Notes: generated by a model from the sequence alone, not told the origin. Shown: positions 34,408 through 47,261, counted from the stretch's first letter. The stretch: DNA of 64,000 bases from Diaporthe sp. PMI_573 (GCA_021399435.1 JAJTUP010000001.1:3224001-3288000); one strand, 5' to 3'. Numbers and translations are program-made.

Positions 34408-34646
34408 TGGCTTGCTTTTGTTTCTCCGGTGGGGGTCCAGCCAGACTAAAATTTCCAATGCCGCAAGGGACAACTGTGGAGGGGTAGCTTTCGCAGCCCT
34501 GCCAAAGCAGTCGGTTGTCAAGCTGGTTTGCGAAGAGAACCAACCCTTTCGTCGTCGACAGTATCCCGCCGCCGCCTACTAGGTTATTTCCTCGTTCCCT
34601 GCCTGGCCAGTGTTTACCCCCAGTACGCGGGCCACCCACCATCACC

Positions 34647-35448
34647 ATGGCCCCTCCGTGCCGCATCGTCGTCATGGCCAGCGGCAGCGGCAGCAACTTC
34701 CAGGCGGTGCTCGACGCCGTCGCCTCCGGCCGCATCCCGAACTCGCAGATCGTGCGGCTCTATGTGAACCGCAAGACTGCCTTTGCCGTTTCACGCGCAG
34801 AGAAGGCCGGCATCCCGTCCGAGTACTTCAATATGGTGTCCGGCGGGTTCCAGGCAAAGGGGGAGAAGGACGCGGGGAAGCTCGCCGAGGCCAGGTCACG
34901 GTACGACGCCGCGCTGGCGGAGAAGGTGACACAGCAAAGCCCTGACCTGATTGTCCTCGCCGGCTGGATGCACGTCTTCACGCCTTCGTTCTTGGACCCC
35001 TTGGCGGAGAAGGGCGTCCCCATAATCAACCTCCATCCTGCCCTACCAGGTGAGTGTTCGCCACGCCCTCCTGGCCACCTCAACCCTACACACAGCTTCG
35101 TCTTGTCTCGTCTTGAACGGCCACTTCCTCCTCCCAGCATGCGCCGTAGCCCCTGCTGACTCTTCCCTCCTCCCACTAGGACAGTTCGACGGAGCCGGCG
35201 CGATTGAGCGAGCATATAACGACTTCAAGGCAGGCAAACTCGAAGGAAACCGCACCGGCATCATGATCCACTACGTGATCGCCAAGGTCGACAGGGGCGA
35301 GCCCATCATGACCAAGGAGATCGGGTGCCGGGAAGGAGAGACGCTGCAGGAGCTCGAGCAGAGGATACATTCCCACGAGCACGAGCTGATCGTGGAGGCT
35401 ACCGCAAAGGTGGTCGGCGAGTTGCTGGCCAAGAGGGACAGCGCATGA
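34647..35448 (+). CDS. ADE8: Phosphoribosylglycinamide formyltransferase (GAR transformylase, purine biosynthesis)
   Basis: Exons 34647-35049 and 35180-35448 join in phase to 223 residues; the 130-nt intron has GTGAGT donor and CTAG acceptor. The enzyme transfers a formyl group from 10-formyltetrahydrofolate to GAR, the third step of de novo purine synthesis, in the cytosol. Landmarks are the phosphate-binding loop VVMASGSGSNFQA (residues about 8-20), DLIVLAGWMHVFTPSFL, and the active-site NLHPALPG with Asn128 and His130. VDRGEPI supplies the catalytic Asp at about 172. This matches the Asn-His-Asp triad of E. coli PurN (106, 108, 144), with a slightly longer spacer. The splice site falls right after the NLHPALPG motif. 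It is monofunctional, as in other fungi, not fused to GARS-AIRS as in animals. The ATG sits in a good context (atcaccATGG); the frame is open upstream only from a TTG. Confidence 0.96.
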
Positions 35449-38145
35449 ACGCTGTCACGCATGCGCCAGCCGGTAAGATACAGCAAGGAGCCCTTTAAAC
35501 AAGAGCTCGCCTTCATGGGTCATAACCATACATGCATGACTGGGCAAATGCTGGCTTGGCAGCCGTAGTCAAAGGCTGGCCCCCAAAGGCTGCCGAGATG
35601 ACTTCCTTCGAGGCGTCGGAAAAGGCTGTCCGCGCGTGCTGCACGTCCAAAGGGAAACAACGTAAATACCAGTGATACCCATATCATGTCAAACCTTGCC
35701 AGTGGTGAGATTGATGCCAAAGCCAGTCCTCTTGCAACCTTGTGGGAGCTCGCCGGATACATGATACTGGACTTGTCTGCTTGTGATCGAATCGTGGACC
35801 AGTATGTTTGCCTGATCTGGAAATCTTCATGCGTCGAATCTTTCGATTTTTTTTTGTTATCCCTTCTTTTCCTCTGCCTCGTGTAAAACAGCAGTCTCGT
35901 TAAGAGGCGCCGAGTCAGTCAGCATAGCACCGTCGCTATCGGTCTCGGCCCTGACACGCCTGCAGGCGAATTTTGGGCTTCACGGCTTGGTATTGTGCAC
36001 GCGCACGTGTTGAACATCTGGTCCACCAGGAACGTGTTGTTGATGATCGGCCAGAGTAAACAGTTGCAAAGTAAACAGACCTGAGCAATCACATAAACCC
36101 AATTCGGCTGTAGGGAACAGACAGGACATGTTTTTTTGGGTAGTTGCTCCTGTCTGTTTCAAAGCCACGGCGAAAAGGAGCCGCAGGGTAGCCGCAGCTG
36201 GTCTTGGCATGCTTGTTTGGCCCACCAATTTCTTGACCGAAAGATGCAAATGTATGGGTGCGAGATTTGCGAGATTTGCGAGGTTTCCGAGGTTGAGATC
36301 GGCTGGACTTGCACTTGTTGGATCGTCCGGTTGCAGGAGGCGAAATATCAGCAGAGGGAAAGGCAATTCCTCATTACTCACGGGCAATACGACGGTAGCA
36401 TTGTCCATTACATTCACATTTTTGCCCGGAAGGTAGGCAGGTATCGGCCAACACGCCCTGAGTCTCGTGCTTGCAGCAAGAGGGAGGGGCGGTGTGGTTC
36501 CATGTCCGGACCTAGGCATGGATCCGAGAACCGTGCACATCAGGACCGCCGGCCGAGAGGGAATAACGAGGCGGCGTGGCGGCTCAGCGATAGTTTACCG
36601 GTTGTAGGACCATTGCATGGCATCCAAACACCCCCATCTGTGTGGGGTTGTCACGACGGGACGAGGACAAGTAAGGCTCTTCCTGTCGACGAATGCCGGT
36701 ATTCGAGCTCCACCAGCGTGCTGATCGAGTGTGATACCTGAGACAGGCATCGAAAGCACAAGGAACGAACCCCAAATTGATCGACCAAGATGTGTCGTCC
36801 CGAATAAGACCCCAAGACCCTTCATCCCTTCACCAATGGCTTCGTCCAGCAGGCCTGAAACCGGAGGGGTCCAAAAGTGCCGGGCAGGAGTCCAATCAAT
36901 GGTCCTGCGGGCGGCAGTGTTGACATTCACACACACACATTGGCATTGGCCTCCCCCATTGGTTGTGGCATTTGGAGTATGCATTGGTGCTGGTGTTTCC
37001 TGCAAAAGCGACCCGCGGTGGCCTCATCTCAAGCGTGTACTGTCGGTGGCCCGGCTGTGGGGTGAGTTTCAGGAAAAGAGGCGACCGTTTCCTGCGGCCC
37101 AAAGGCAATGAATGATGTTGCTACAGTTTTTTTTGTCGCAGAGAGATGGTATGCTACGGGGTTTAACTGTACAAGATAGGTATGCTGTAGTGTAGTGTAG
37201 TATAGTGTTAGTGCAGGCACAGCGCGTTAGAGAGATGCACGTCACCCCAACTCTTCGCGGCTCTGCGCCCACGCCCACTCTTTTCCTCCCATCCTGCATG
37301 CGGCCCGGCAGAAGCTGCCCTGGCCAGCAGGATCGCCCAGGGATCGGCGGGGATGACCCCTAGACCGGTGTGCTCTGGGACGTGTGCCAACGTTCGCCTG
37401 CGCATAGTAGCATGTAGCATGTAGCATGTCGCAACGCGGCAAGAAGAAGAAGTATGGGTGTGTGTGAACTCCTCGACGTCGCTGGACTCTTGGCAGGGCA
37501 TCAATTCTGGCACACCGTTGTCGGATTGCGACCGGGCTCGAGGGACCCCGTCTGTGACGAATGCGTTGCCACAGTGCAGTAGGAATTAAGTGCAGCGAAT
37601 GCTGCATGGTCATGGCACTTGGAGGCGCTCCGTGGTGCTATCACCGTCCAAGGCCGAGTGGACAGGCCTGCATATTTAAAGCGATACCCAGCGCCGTCGC
37701 TCCTCTTGGCTCGGGTGGTGTTGTCTTGTGCTTGTCCTGTCCCGACCCGACCTGTCCCTGCCCAGCCTCGTCCTGTCTTGTGGGTGGATCTGCAAAGCTC
37801 TTGTATACACAGCCTACTTAATAGAGCGCTCCTTTGACGACTTGGCCGCCCCCCCCCCACTACTGCGGCTGCAGATGCCAATCTAAAAAGGCCGAGTGCG
37901 GCTCCAACATTTCCTTCGTCTCCAGCCGGAATCCAGCAGGAATCCAGCACACACGCGCGTACTCAGGCATACGGACGAGATTCAGAAAGGGCTCCTGTCT
38001 GTTCAATTGCACTCGCTGCAGCACCCCACAGCCGCTCTCGAGCTCGAGTCCGTCTCCGGCGCCCCTGGGCATCTTTGGCGGCGGGTTTTGAACAAACGTC
38101 GTCTCAGCCCCGGCTACGTACGCCCAGCAAGCACAATAACCAACC
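35449..38145. other. Intergenic region upstream of the cation transporter
   Basis: No supported gene. Frames such as 35980-36540 (minus) and 36136-36741 (plus) overlap each other and have no family character. Short direct repeats occur: a GCGAGATTT unit near 36260-36277, GTAGT-type repeats near 37190-37208 and AGCATGT repeats near 37409-37430. A C10 tract lies at 37849-37858. The last 250 bases look like the leader of the gene at 38146. Confidence 0.52.
37849..37858. repeat. Poly-C tract (10 bases)
   Basis: Ten consecutive C about 290 bases upstream of the cation transporter ATG. Confidence 0.95.
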
Positions 38146-38756
38146 ATGACGTCCCCTTCACATCGCCGGCCCTCGTCGCTGCTGCTGCAGCAGGACGAGC
38201 CCAACATGCTGGCTTCCAAGGGCCACGGCGCCCTGACCACACTCATCAGGAATCGCTCCCATGCCTCCTTGCAGAGTCCCGCGTGGAAGGGCTACCACGA
38301 CGAGGAGGAAGCCGTGCCTAGCGGCCCCTTCCCAGACTGGACTGCCTTCAGGCACCGGAACAGCACCGACGGCGACGACGATGACCGTCACTCTCTGGCC
38401 GAGGAGCGTCGGCTCAACGCCCTCCTCACCGGGCCCCAGATGCGCAGCATGCGTCTGATAGGCAGCACAAATCCTCGCTACAAGTGGGAGAGCTATTGGA
38501 AGACCGCGGACCAGCTGAAGGAGATGCCAGCCAAGTCGCTACGGGGCTTCTACGAGCGCACAAACTACCTGATCCAGCAATATCTGTACATTGACAAGCT
38601 GCTGGACTCGTCCCTGCCCCACGACCTCCTGAACGAGTACAACCACATGCCCCTGTCGGCCTTCCGCCGCGGCGTCGAGGTCCCAACCACAATCTCCGAG
38701 GAGCCCTCAACCCCAGCCAGCTCGTCCAACGGCCTGCCCATGTCCAGCTCCGCCAG

Positions 38757-38790
<34 letters not shown>

Positions 38791-39987
38791 ACGAACTCAG
38801 GGTACGGCACTGCGGTAAAGAAGGTGAAGCGAACGCCCAAGGACATCTACCGCCCGACCAACCTGGAGTCTTCGTCATCATCAGACATCTCGTTGATGGA
38901 GGCGACGCCGCTCCTCATCAAGAGCATGAACCAGAACGGTGCTGCCAACCACGGCCCCGAGGCCGAGGACAATGACAAGGCCAAGCCCGAGATCCCCTGG
39001 GCCGACGATGATGACGTTGACAGCGGCGCCCGTATCGTGACGGTGGCCATCTACGTCAACTTCATCGCGAACCTCACTCTTCTCCTGGGGAAGCTCGTCG
39101 TCATCCTCACGGTCCCCTCCGTCTCCGTGCTCGCCAGTCTCGTGGACGCCGCCCTCGACTTCCTCTCGACCGTCATCGTATGGATCACCACAACCCTGAT
39201 CTCCCGGCAGGACCAGTACCGCTACCCCGTGGGCCGCCGGCGCCTGGAGCCGGTCGGCGTGCTGGTCTTCTCGGTCATCATGATCACCTCGTTCGTCCAG
39301 GTCGCCCTCGAGGCCATATCGACGCTGGCCGGCAAAGACCACGCCGTCATCCAGCTGCCGCCATCGGCCATCGGCATCATGGCCAGCACCGTCATCATCA
39401 AGGGCATGTGCTGGTTCTGGTGCCGCCTGATCAAGAACTCGTCCGTGCAGGCCCTCGCCGACGACGCCATGACCGACATCATCTTCAACCTCGGCTCCAT
39501 CGCCTTCCCGATCGTCGGCTACTACGCCGGCATCTGGTGGCTCGACGCCCTCGGCGGCCTGCTGCTGTCCCTGGTCGTCATCTTCAACTGGAGCCACAGC
39601 GCCAGCGAGCACATCAAGAACCTCTGCGGCTTCTCCGCCACCGCCGACCAGCGCAACATCCTGCTCTACCTGACGATGCGATTCGCTAAGACCATCCGCC
39701 AGATCCAGGGCCTGCAGGCGTACCACTCGGGCGACAAGCTGAACGTCGAGGTGGATATTGTCCTGGATGCCAGCACGTCGCTGAAGGACAGTCATGATCT
39801 TGCGTAAGTAACGCTGTTTAACCCCTCCCTGATCCTGCAATCGGAGAACGAATCAACTGACAATTTGGCAACCAGTGAGAGTTTACAATACGTCTTGGAA
39901 TCTGTCCCTATCGTTGACAGGGCCTTTGTACATTGCGATTATGCTAGTTATAACCTGCCGACCCACATGGAGCAGCAGGCGGCTTGA
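38146..39987 (+). CDS. Cation diffusion facilitator (Mn-type CDF transporter)
   Basis: Exons 38146-39803 and 39876-39987 join in phase to 589 residues (72-nt intron, GTAAGT donor). The first 300 residues are a cytosolic extension with acidic and Ser-rich parts and a (Gly-Ser)5 linker at about 205-215 encoded by GGCTCC repeats. The CDF membrane domain follows: VAIYVNFIANLTLLLGKLVVIL, VDAALDFLSTVIVW, QYRYPVGRRRLEPVGVLVFS, and later spans to LLLSLVVIFNW, six in all, then a cytosolic C-terminal domain (YHSGDKLNVEVDIVLD). Both metal-site motifs are DxxxD (Asp334/338 in TM2 and Asp440/444 in TM5), the pattern assigned to Mn-transporting CDFs; Zn-CDFs have HxxxD. It probably moves Mn into an organelle or out of the cell in exchange for protons. 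No His-rich loop is present, which also argues against Zn. It ends tail-to-tail with the PI 4-kinase gene. Confidence 0.93.
38758..38790. repeat. GGCTCC hexanucleotide repeat inside the CDF gene
   Basis: Five and a half tandem hexamers encoding alternating Gly-Ser. Repeat length changes would keep the frame and only alter linker length. Confidence 0.93.
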
Positions 39988-40631
39988 GCTGGGGGAGCAG
40001 GGCGTACGGGGTTTATTCAAATCACTGCAGGCGTTTCTTTTGGGCGGCATTCAAAAAGGCGTTTTGATCCGTGACAGGGTGGGTGCGGAAGACTTTTGGT
40101 TATATTTGGAGAGGAAGAGAGAGAGAGAGACAGGGTTTCGAAAGACAAATTCATCCGCCAGGAACGCCACTGCGAGTCGGTCGCATGCGCTCCAAAGAGG
40201 TTACCCACGACCTCCCCTTTCCAAAGACCACCAACGCATGTTCTCCGAGAGCATTGTAGGAGTAAGACGATGGGGACATCTCTACTGCAACTACGTTACC
40301 CGCCCAATGGTCAATGTACGGATCAGTGGCGCAGGAAAATCAAAGAGGGTCAACGTGACATTCTGGATCAAAGTGGGCACTATTGGCTTGCCTTTTCTGG
40401 CAAGATTCTACAGTACCCGGCAGGTCGTGAAAAGAGGGAAGGCTTAGGGATAGCACCACGCAAAAGAGGAAAGCTATCAAAAGCAATGTACATCTTGATT
40501 TGATACACATAGGACTTGAAAGTGGCCGGTGCTGGAACGATCAGTATGTATTAAAACTATTTTTACGAAGTGAAATAGCCGTGTTTCCTCAAGCGCCATT
40601 CAGAATATCAACACATGGTCCGAACCCCTTT
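39988..40631. other. Convergent 3' region between the transporter and the PI 4-kinase
   Basis: A 190-residue plus-strand frame starting inside the transporter (39875-40447) overlaps its last exon in another frame and has no domain; I treat it as chance. The rest is terminal untranslated and spacer sequence. Confidence 0.55.
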
Positions 40632-43600
40632 CTAGTACGGGATGCCGTTGGTCATCAGCTGGAACTGGTCGTAGATGCCTGTCGAGTAGCTCGAGTGGCT
40701 CTTGCGGACCAGCTCCTTCATGAAGTCGGCCGCCTCCCTCTCGGTCTTGTCCAGCACGAAGCGCTGCTTGAAGTGCTCGACGCTCTCGGGCTTGAAGCAC
40801 GGCAGCCCGCTGTCCATCATGAGCAGGACGATCTGGCTGAGCTTCTCGACGTGCGTGCGGCTGGCTAGGAACGACTTAACGATGAGCTCCTCGAACCACT
40901 TGAACGACTGGTGGTTCGTGCTACCGCCCATGACGGCCACCATCTCCGACGTCAACTTGAACGGCGCCCGCTCGAACTTGATGCCGCCAGGGGCGATGTC
41001 GAAGCAGAAGCCAAAGTCGATGTGCAGGATGTGGCCCGCGTCGTCGATCATGATGTTGCCGTTGTGTCGGTCCTTGAACTGCAGCAGGAACGAGATGAGC
41101 GAGTACGCCGCCATCGACTTGACAAAGTTGTTGCGCGCCTGCTGGAACCTCAGGGAGTCCTCGTTGCCGTACTTGGAGATGAAGTAGTCGTACAGACCGT
41201 TGACAGCCTCACGGCCCAGCATGTCGCGGGACACCGAGTTGGGCAGCACGTCGATGACACCACAGCCAGGCGCTGTAGCGGTCACTCGGTACGGGAAGAC
41301 GTACACGTCTAATCCAACGCTGTGGAAGATACCGCGGAAGGCGGCGATCATCTGGAGGGCGAGGACGTCCTGACGGCAGTCGTCGCCGACCTTGAAGATG
41401 GCCGACTGCCAGACCTCGATCGTCTGCTCCGTGGGAGCCGGAGCTGTGCCACGTTCCACTGTCTCCTCAATCATGCTGCCCGTCTCCTCCAGGCCGCCCT
41501 TGTCCTTCTTGATCCGGAAGGTGGCCATGAACGGTGCTTTTGCGTGACTCTGAAGTGGTTTACCAGACTTCCGGTCGATACCAATGACAACACCGTCTGG
41601 GTTACTGGGAAGATAAACGCCAACTTCGACCTTGATGTTACGCAGCTCCTCTTCAATCTTCTGCGCTTTCTCGGGCTTAGACTTCTTGATCAGAGGTTTG
41701 AGTTTACCAGAGATGCCAGTAACCTCGTCGAAGAATGTGAACTCTCGTTCATAGAATTCTCGATCAACGGGATCGAAACTTTGAACCATTCTCTCCATGA
41801 CTTTGTCCAGCGTTGGTTTGATATCGTCGGGCTGTGTGCATTGTCAGAACATCTGATCTGGGCCATTTGAAGCGGGCAATACTTACAACTTGGCCGTCAT
41901 CGTCTTTATACGAGTTGGCCTTCATGTTCCATATGATCTGGTGTGCAAAGAGTTGGGAGAATTGCGCAGTCTCTATGATGTAGCGCTCTACATAGCCTAG
42001 TGCATCATACCGAAGTGTCTGCACGATCTGGGGGACGTAGAAGAAGGTCACATCAACAGAGTGGCTTTCAAGCGCCCGCATAGCATATTGGATCAGGAAA
42101 GGATGATTTTGATATGCTGGCAGGAAATATGTGACGGCGGTTATAGGATTGACGGGAGCCCAGAACAACAGGAACTGCACAAGTTAGATCAGGCTCATAT
42201 AGGCTGGTGTGGACGAACTCACCCTCAACTGGTTGCTGATATCACTGGGGATGGCGCCACCCAGAAGGATTGGCAGAGCCTCGGGCTCCCCCACAGCCTT
42301 TTCAGGGAATGTGAGAAGTAACGTTCGGATTTCCTTATGGACCCGAGGAGACTGGAACCTTGTGCAGAGCTCTATCGCGAGGGAGGGGCTCTCAGCCCAT
42401 GCCGTACGAATCAAGGGAAGCAGGGCATTCTAAAAAGTCGTTAGTTTGAGCACAAAAGGTGGCGGGAATCGAAATCTTACTTCGAGTGACCCCTTGCCGG
42501 TATGGACCAGGGTCGATGGCCTTTGTGCTGGCTCGCTCAGAGGATAAACCCAGACCGTTAGCCTAGACTGCTCACTCTCCAGCAAGAGTAACAACAGCTG
42601 TTCTTTGGATTGGAGAGCCTGCAGGGACCTGAAAGTGCCCACGGAGTGGGCTCCAATGAAGCCGACAGCTTTGACAGCGTTTATCACATCTGTTATCAGA
42701 CGGATTTCAGTCTTCATCTGTAGCATGTTGCTGCCGAAAGACCACTTGGGGGCATGACAAAACCAGCTCAATGCTGCGGACAGCAGTTTGTCTTTCAGAC
42801 GCCATTGTGATACTGGACCAATCGTGGTCGAAGTCCGCAGGACCTTGAGCCCGAACAGAACAAGCTGGAGCCTCAATTCTCTCGCCAGAGGATGAGGTGT
42901 GGCTTTCTGCAGCTCCTCCATGGTTACATCAAGCAGCCTGACGAGTACCTTTTGCGTGTCAGGACTACCCAGTCGTGTTGCATTGAAATGACTGCCGAGA
43001 AACTCCAACAGGCGGGCATGGGGCGAGAGAAGGTTGTGGACCAGTTGTTTGCGTTTCGTAAGAGCCTCTTGATCACTAGGCGCGAATTCTTCTCTGAGGA
43101 AAAACGGGTCTGGAGATGTGATCGCCGTACTGAACAGGCCATGCTTCTTGTGGACACTGAGCTCCCACTGCTGCGATATCTCGTTGAGGATCCGAGGCTC
43201 CCAGATGGGATTCTCGTTCATTACACCCAACCACAACGAGATTCCAAGCTTGATGGCCTGCTTCGTAAACATGGCGAAAGGTATGCTCACGAGATGATGC
43301 GCCACAGCGCATTCCACTCCTGATTCGCTGCGACATAACAGAGCAGCGGCCCGACGGAGGATGTCACGGACGTCGACCATAGGCGTATTCCGTTTCTGTA
43401 AAATGCGGTTTTCGATATGAGCCAAAGCCGTGACTGCGTCGGCACTCTCCGTGTCGGCACCTGATAGATAAGATGCCCTCCTGTCGATCCGCATGAAGGT
43501 TAGCCACTCCAGGCTATGATCTGGTAACGCCTCTGCATAGCGGTATTCCTGGCGTGTGGTATATTGAGCAATAAAGTCTGACGCCGTATTGATGTTGGCT

Positions 43601-46600
43601 TCTCCCATGCCATCAATCGAGATCAGTCTCTGGTCTGAGACTGGAATGGCGGATCCAAGCTCCATTGCAAAGGACCTGCCAAGAGAGACATGGCCATAGG
43701 CGCCCTCATCATCGAATTCGGAGAGGTGAGTTTGCAGCAGCCCCTTGACGTCCGCTGGTGACAGGTTGATGGCTGTCGAAACCCAGCCTCTAGCGGCCTT
43801 GTACAGCCGGTTCAGGGTGAGCTTTCTGAACGTGTAATCATCAGACAGCTCAACTGTCACATTCCCACGTTCGGAAGTGAAAGTTGACCTCGGCTCATAC
43901 ATTTCTGTCTCTGCCTCCAAACAGCTTGCCCACATCAAAGACAGTAGCTCCAGGAGAGCGAACAGTGAGGACCGACGGCACAGGGCAGAGGGGACGTCAC
44001 GAATGATACGGTCGGCACACGTATATGCCGCCGTCTGGACGCGCTCAATCCTGTGACAACAATTGCAGAAGATCGTGGCCAGCTGTGACGCGGCATATTG
44101 CGCGGAGAAGGTGTTGTTAACTCCACCGAGCGTGTTCCTTAGGTATTTCTCCACAACGACACTCGTGATTCCCTCCATGACACTGCTAACATCACCCTTC
44201 CGCATACTCGGTTCGAGGAAGTACGACAGCACTTTCGTGCAATCACCCGATTCGGCTCTCAAGCTTTCCACGAGATAGGCGGTGTGTAAGAAGATGACCT
44301 TCCGGTAGCTCAAACTCTTGATGTCGGACGCCTTAGATGAAACCAGCTCGATTAGATGTTTCTTCTGCTGTGATTCTCTGTCGGAGCTCATGCCTCGACG
44401 AAGCACCGTGTTGAGCTCGATGTCACTCTCAACCTGCTCGCCGCGCTGCTCCGCAACCAGGGGCGGCGAATGAATGGCTATGACCCTCAGATCGTCCGCG
44501 TACCTCTTGCCGCGCTCAGTGACCGGGTTGAAGCCGTGTACAACGATATTGAACCAAGCATCGCGCAGCATGGCGTAAGACTCGTCATCTGCCCAATTGT
44601 TCGCGGCCATGTCATTCGCGGACATGAAAACAGCCAGAGGTTGAAGTAGCTCAGCAATCTCTTTGGCGGCGAGTTCCATGTCAGACTCCCTGGCATGGCT
44701 GGTTTGAGAAACGTCTCCTTTTGACACGATGCTATCCAGCATGTGATCCCAGTAGATGTCATAGAGCTGAGAGTCCCGGTGGAGATTGGCAGAGATGTGA
44801 TTTCTGGCCGTAGTCAACTGCAAAATTGTCAGCAAGTTCAGCTCGGTCATCTGGAAGGTAAAATCTCACGGCATGCAGGATGATAACTCGGTTGTCCACC
44901 ACGGCAGCATGGGAAATGCGTGCAAAACTCTTCAGCAGAGAGCGGAATTCCAGCTGTCCTGCACTCAGAGACAGGACTGCTGCTCCAGTAATGATTCTTG
45001 CATCCACCACATTGCTGATCCTGTCGTACTTTTGCAGAAGAATAGACTGAGCCAGAGCAGAGATCTTCTCGTCGTTGCAGGCGGTCGCTATGCCGCAGAT
45101 TGCATCAATGACATTCATATAAACCGTAGACGTCTCTTCCTCCCCGATGAATTGAAGAGATATCGAGCTTCCAGTCGATTGTCGTCCTCGGTAAACCTGC
45201 GAGTCACTATTTTCAAGGCCATTCTCGGCTTTCTCGTTCTCCTCAGTGGTGGGACTGAGCACATTGCCAAGAGTGTACAGTGTGGTGATGACTGCGTCAG
45301 TTGATAGCATCCGGAGCACATAGGCCAAGCATTGAGAGGCCGTTACGACAATGTGGCTTGGAGCGCGGCCTTGCACAATAAATCGAGGCAGCAGGCGGCT
45401 GACATTGGCACCATGCGTCGGGGACATTCTGCAGACAATCGCCATGGCTCGGATAACGACGGAAGCCAGGTCTTCATCTGCCATCTGGTCGGGATCAATG
45501 ATCGTATCCTCCAACCACGCCATCAGCGTGTCTGTATCCGCAGCGTCTTCGTTGAGTCTAGAGCAGTTCAAGTAGCTGATGAATGCTGCCGCCTTGACCG
45601 CACAAGCTATCTTCTGTTGCGATGAGGAGCCCATGCGGATGAAATCAGCGCTGGCCTCCAAGTAATTCAGCTGATCGATGACAATGTTGGAGTAGGTCAC
45701 TACGGAGCTTGTGTCTCCATTTCCACTCCTGCCAGTGCCAGGTCGGAGAAGCCCTTCGCCTGCCATTAAGAGGTCGAGGACATGAGTCCTCTTCAAAGCG
45801 GAGCTTTCTGCGACCAGGAGCGAGGTCGAGGACGTGACGAGTAGCATGAACCTCTGCTGGAGAAGCATCGCGCCCAAGGGTCGCCGGGCCTCCTGGTAAT
45901 GGCGCAGGTACCGCCTCCATTCCTTTGGTGCACGATCATGGGAGTGCGAATTGCGAATCTTTGAGAAGGCGGTCTCAACAGCGATCAGGAATTTCTCGTT
46001 CAGCAACCTTTGCAGTCGTTGTATGAGAGCCAGTCGACCTCCCGACCTCCAAAAGTCAGCCTGGGCCGCGGCGGCATCGAGGAAGCCCAGCAGAGACACC
46101 GCAATTGAAGCTGTCTGCATAGCATCGGCGAGGTTCACATCACCGCCTCCCTCTCCCTGCGCGGACATCAAGCTCTCGCTTGCCCGCGCGCAAGCTTTCA
46201 AGAACACTGATACATTGGCGGAGACGTTCTCGTATATGTCTCCGTCGTGGTTCCCGAGACACAGGAGAGCGGAGGTTACATGGTAAGAAAGCGATTCGGT
46301 CGGAGAGGGTTCGATTCTTCGGTAGAACGGCGAAGGCGCGAATTCCTGGATATGTGCATCGAGCAGATAGGGGGACAGTTGCCGAGTCAGCCTCTGGGCA
46401 TTCTGGCTGTTTTGGACAAGCGGAGCGGCTTTGCAAAGGGACAGGAGGACTTCAAATTCTCGAATTGTCTGTACCATCATCAGTCAGCGCCGCGCGACAA
46501 TGGCCATGATCACAGAGTGCACGCTCACCATGGGCACCCGCCCGAGAGAGGCGGGCTTCCGGTGTTCAGACCCATTCGTGCCGCTCCTCGCCCTCGTATG

Positions 46601-46726
46601 ATGATGATGGCTTGGGCAGGCTCTGCAGAGACGATCCAAGTCTGACTTCTCGAATGGTGCCGTGGGTTTAGAAGCTGAGAGGGCGGCGATGCGCTCCAGC
46701 GCTTTCGAACGAATGTCTGGAGCCAT
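40632..46726 (-). CDS. STT4: Phosphatidylinositol 4-kinase, type III alpha (STT4)
   Basis: Six exons close in phase 0: 46726-46529, 46468-44870, 44817-42481, 42429-42223, 42174-41887 and 41831-40632. They encode 1942 residues, close to yeast Stt4 (1900). Introns are 48 to 60 nt with GTGAG/GTAAG donors and CTGAC or CTAAC branch points. The N-terminal 1400 residues are an alpha-solenoid scaffold. A PIK accessory domain follows (FLLFWAPVNP ... LRYDALGYVERYIIETAQ), then the kinase: GIDRKSGKPLQSHAKAPFMATF, catalytic loop DRHNGN (Asp about 1797) and DFGFCFD (Asp about 1815), ending TNGIPY. It makes PI4P at the plasma membrane for PI(4,5)P2 supply, actin and wall-integrity signalling. The intron at 44869-44818 starts GTGAGA and ends TTTGCAG; an internal AG would leave only 19 nt. 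Its ATG lies 535 bases from the divergent proteasome gene. Confidence 0.96.
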
Positions 46727-47261
46727 GCTGGCTTCGGCGCAAGTACGGGTTTCGCAGGTACGTCAGTAGGTTTGCTTCTAGGCAGAAGCTTGGCGAGGGA
46801 TAAGACAGGGTCAGATCAATCAGGTTTTATTCCATCGTCAGACCAACGGCCCTCAGAAGCGTCAATGTTATATGCAGGTGTGTGTTTGCGCCTGTCGTGG
46901 CCCCAATTCCTCCTGTCTTTACATAGTAGCAGTTGGGCTCGGGCTGACGGCATCCCTTAGACTATGGGGCCCCTTTGTCCAAGAGAGATGACAGCTAATA
47001 ACGGGCCCAATCAAATCCTACGGTGACAACATTGGGGGCTCCAGCTCGCTGCTTAGTCAAGGCTGCAGCTACCCCTGTCGGCTACAGGCAGAGCAAGGCT
47101 GACGCGCCCGACCTCACTCGACAGCTTGCAGCCTCAAGCCCACCACCCATCCGTCGAATACCATCATCACAAACGGCAAACATATCTCTCCCTCCTCCGC
47201 CGTGCAACTTACTTCTCACCTGCGCACTACTGCCCTCCCATACATCATCAAAACCGCAAAA
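46727..47261. promoter_or_regulatory. Divergent promoter region between STT4 and proteasome beta-6
   Basis: The 535 bases separate two head-to-head start codons and must carry both promoters and leaders. The proteasome side (about 47120-47261) is CA/CT-rich, as in fungal leaders. I see no perfect copy of the yeast proteasome control element GGTGGCAAA on either strand. No other gene is present. Confidence 0.6.

Larger units (their letters stand above)
28318..34646. other. 6.3-kb gene-poor region
   Basis: No coding gene is supported. The longest frames (28668-29519 and 30763-31392, both minus) are Pro/Ser- or Arg-rich, overlap frames on the other strand and contain no domain. Around 29040-29120 on the minus strand there is a short hydrophobic open stretch (PLFTLCVLCGIGLIA) ending at a good GTAAGT donor, but no upstream ATG or downstream exon could be joined, so I make no call. 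A pentamer array lies at 30765-30799 and a G14 tract at 34394-34407. The first kilobase must hold the promoter of the 25-28 kb gene, the last few hundred bases that of GAR transformylase. Confidence 0.5.

Noticed and set aside
38881..39840. A 319-residue antisense frame in the cation transporter gene
   Set aside because: It mirrors the GC-rich third positions of the real gene, is rich in Asp/Gly/Val as expected for such a shadow, and has no domain.
39875..40447. A 190-residue plus-strand frame overlapping the 3' end of the transporter
   Set aside because: It overlaps the last transporter exon in another frame and reads into the 3' untranslated region; no domain.
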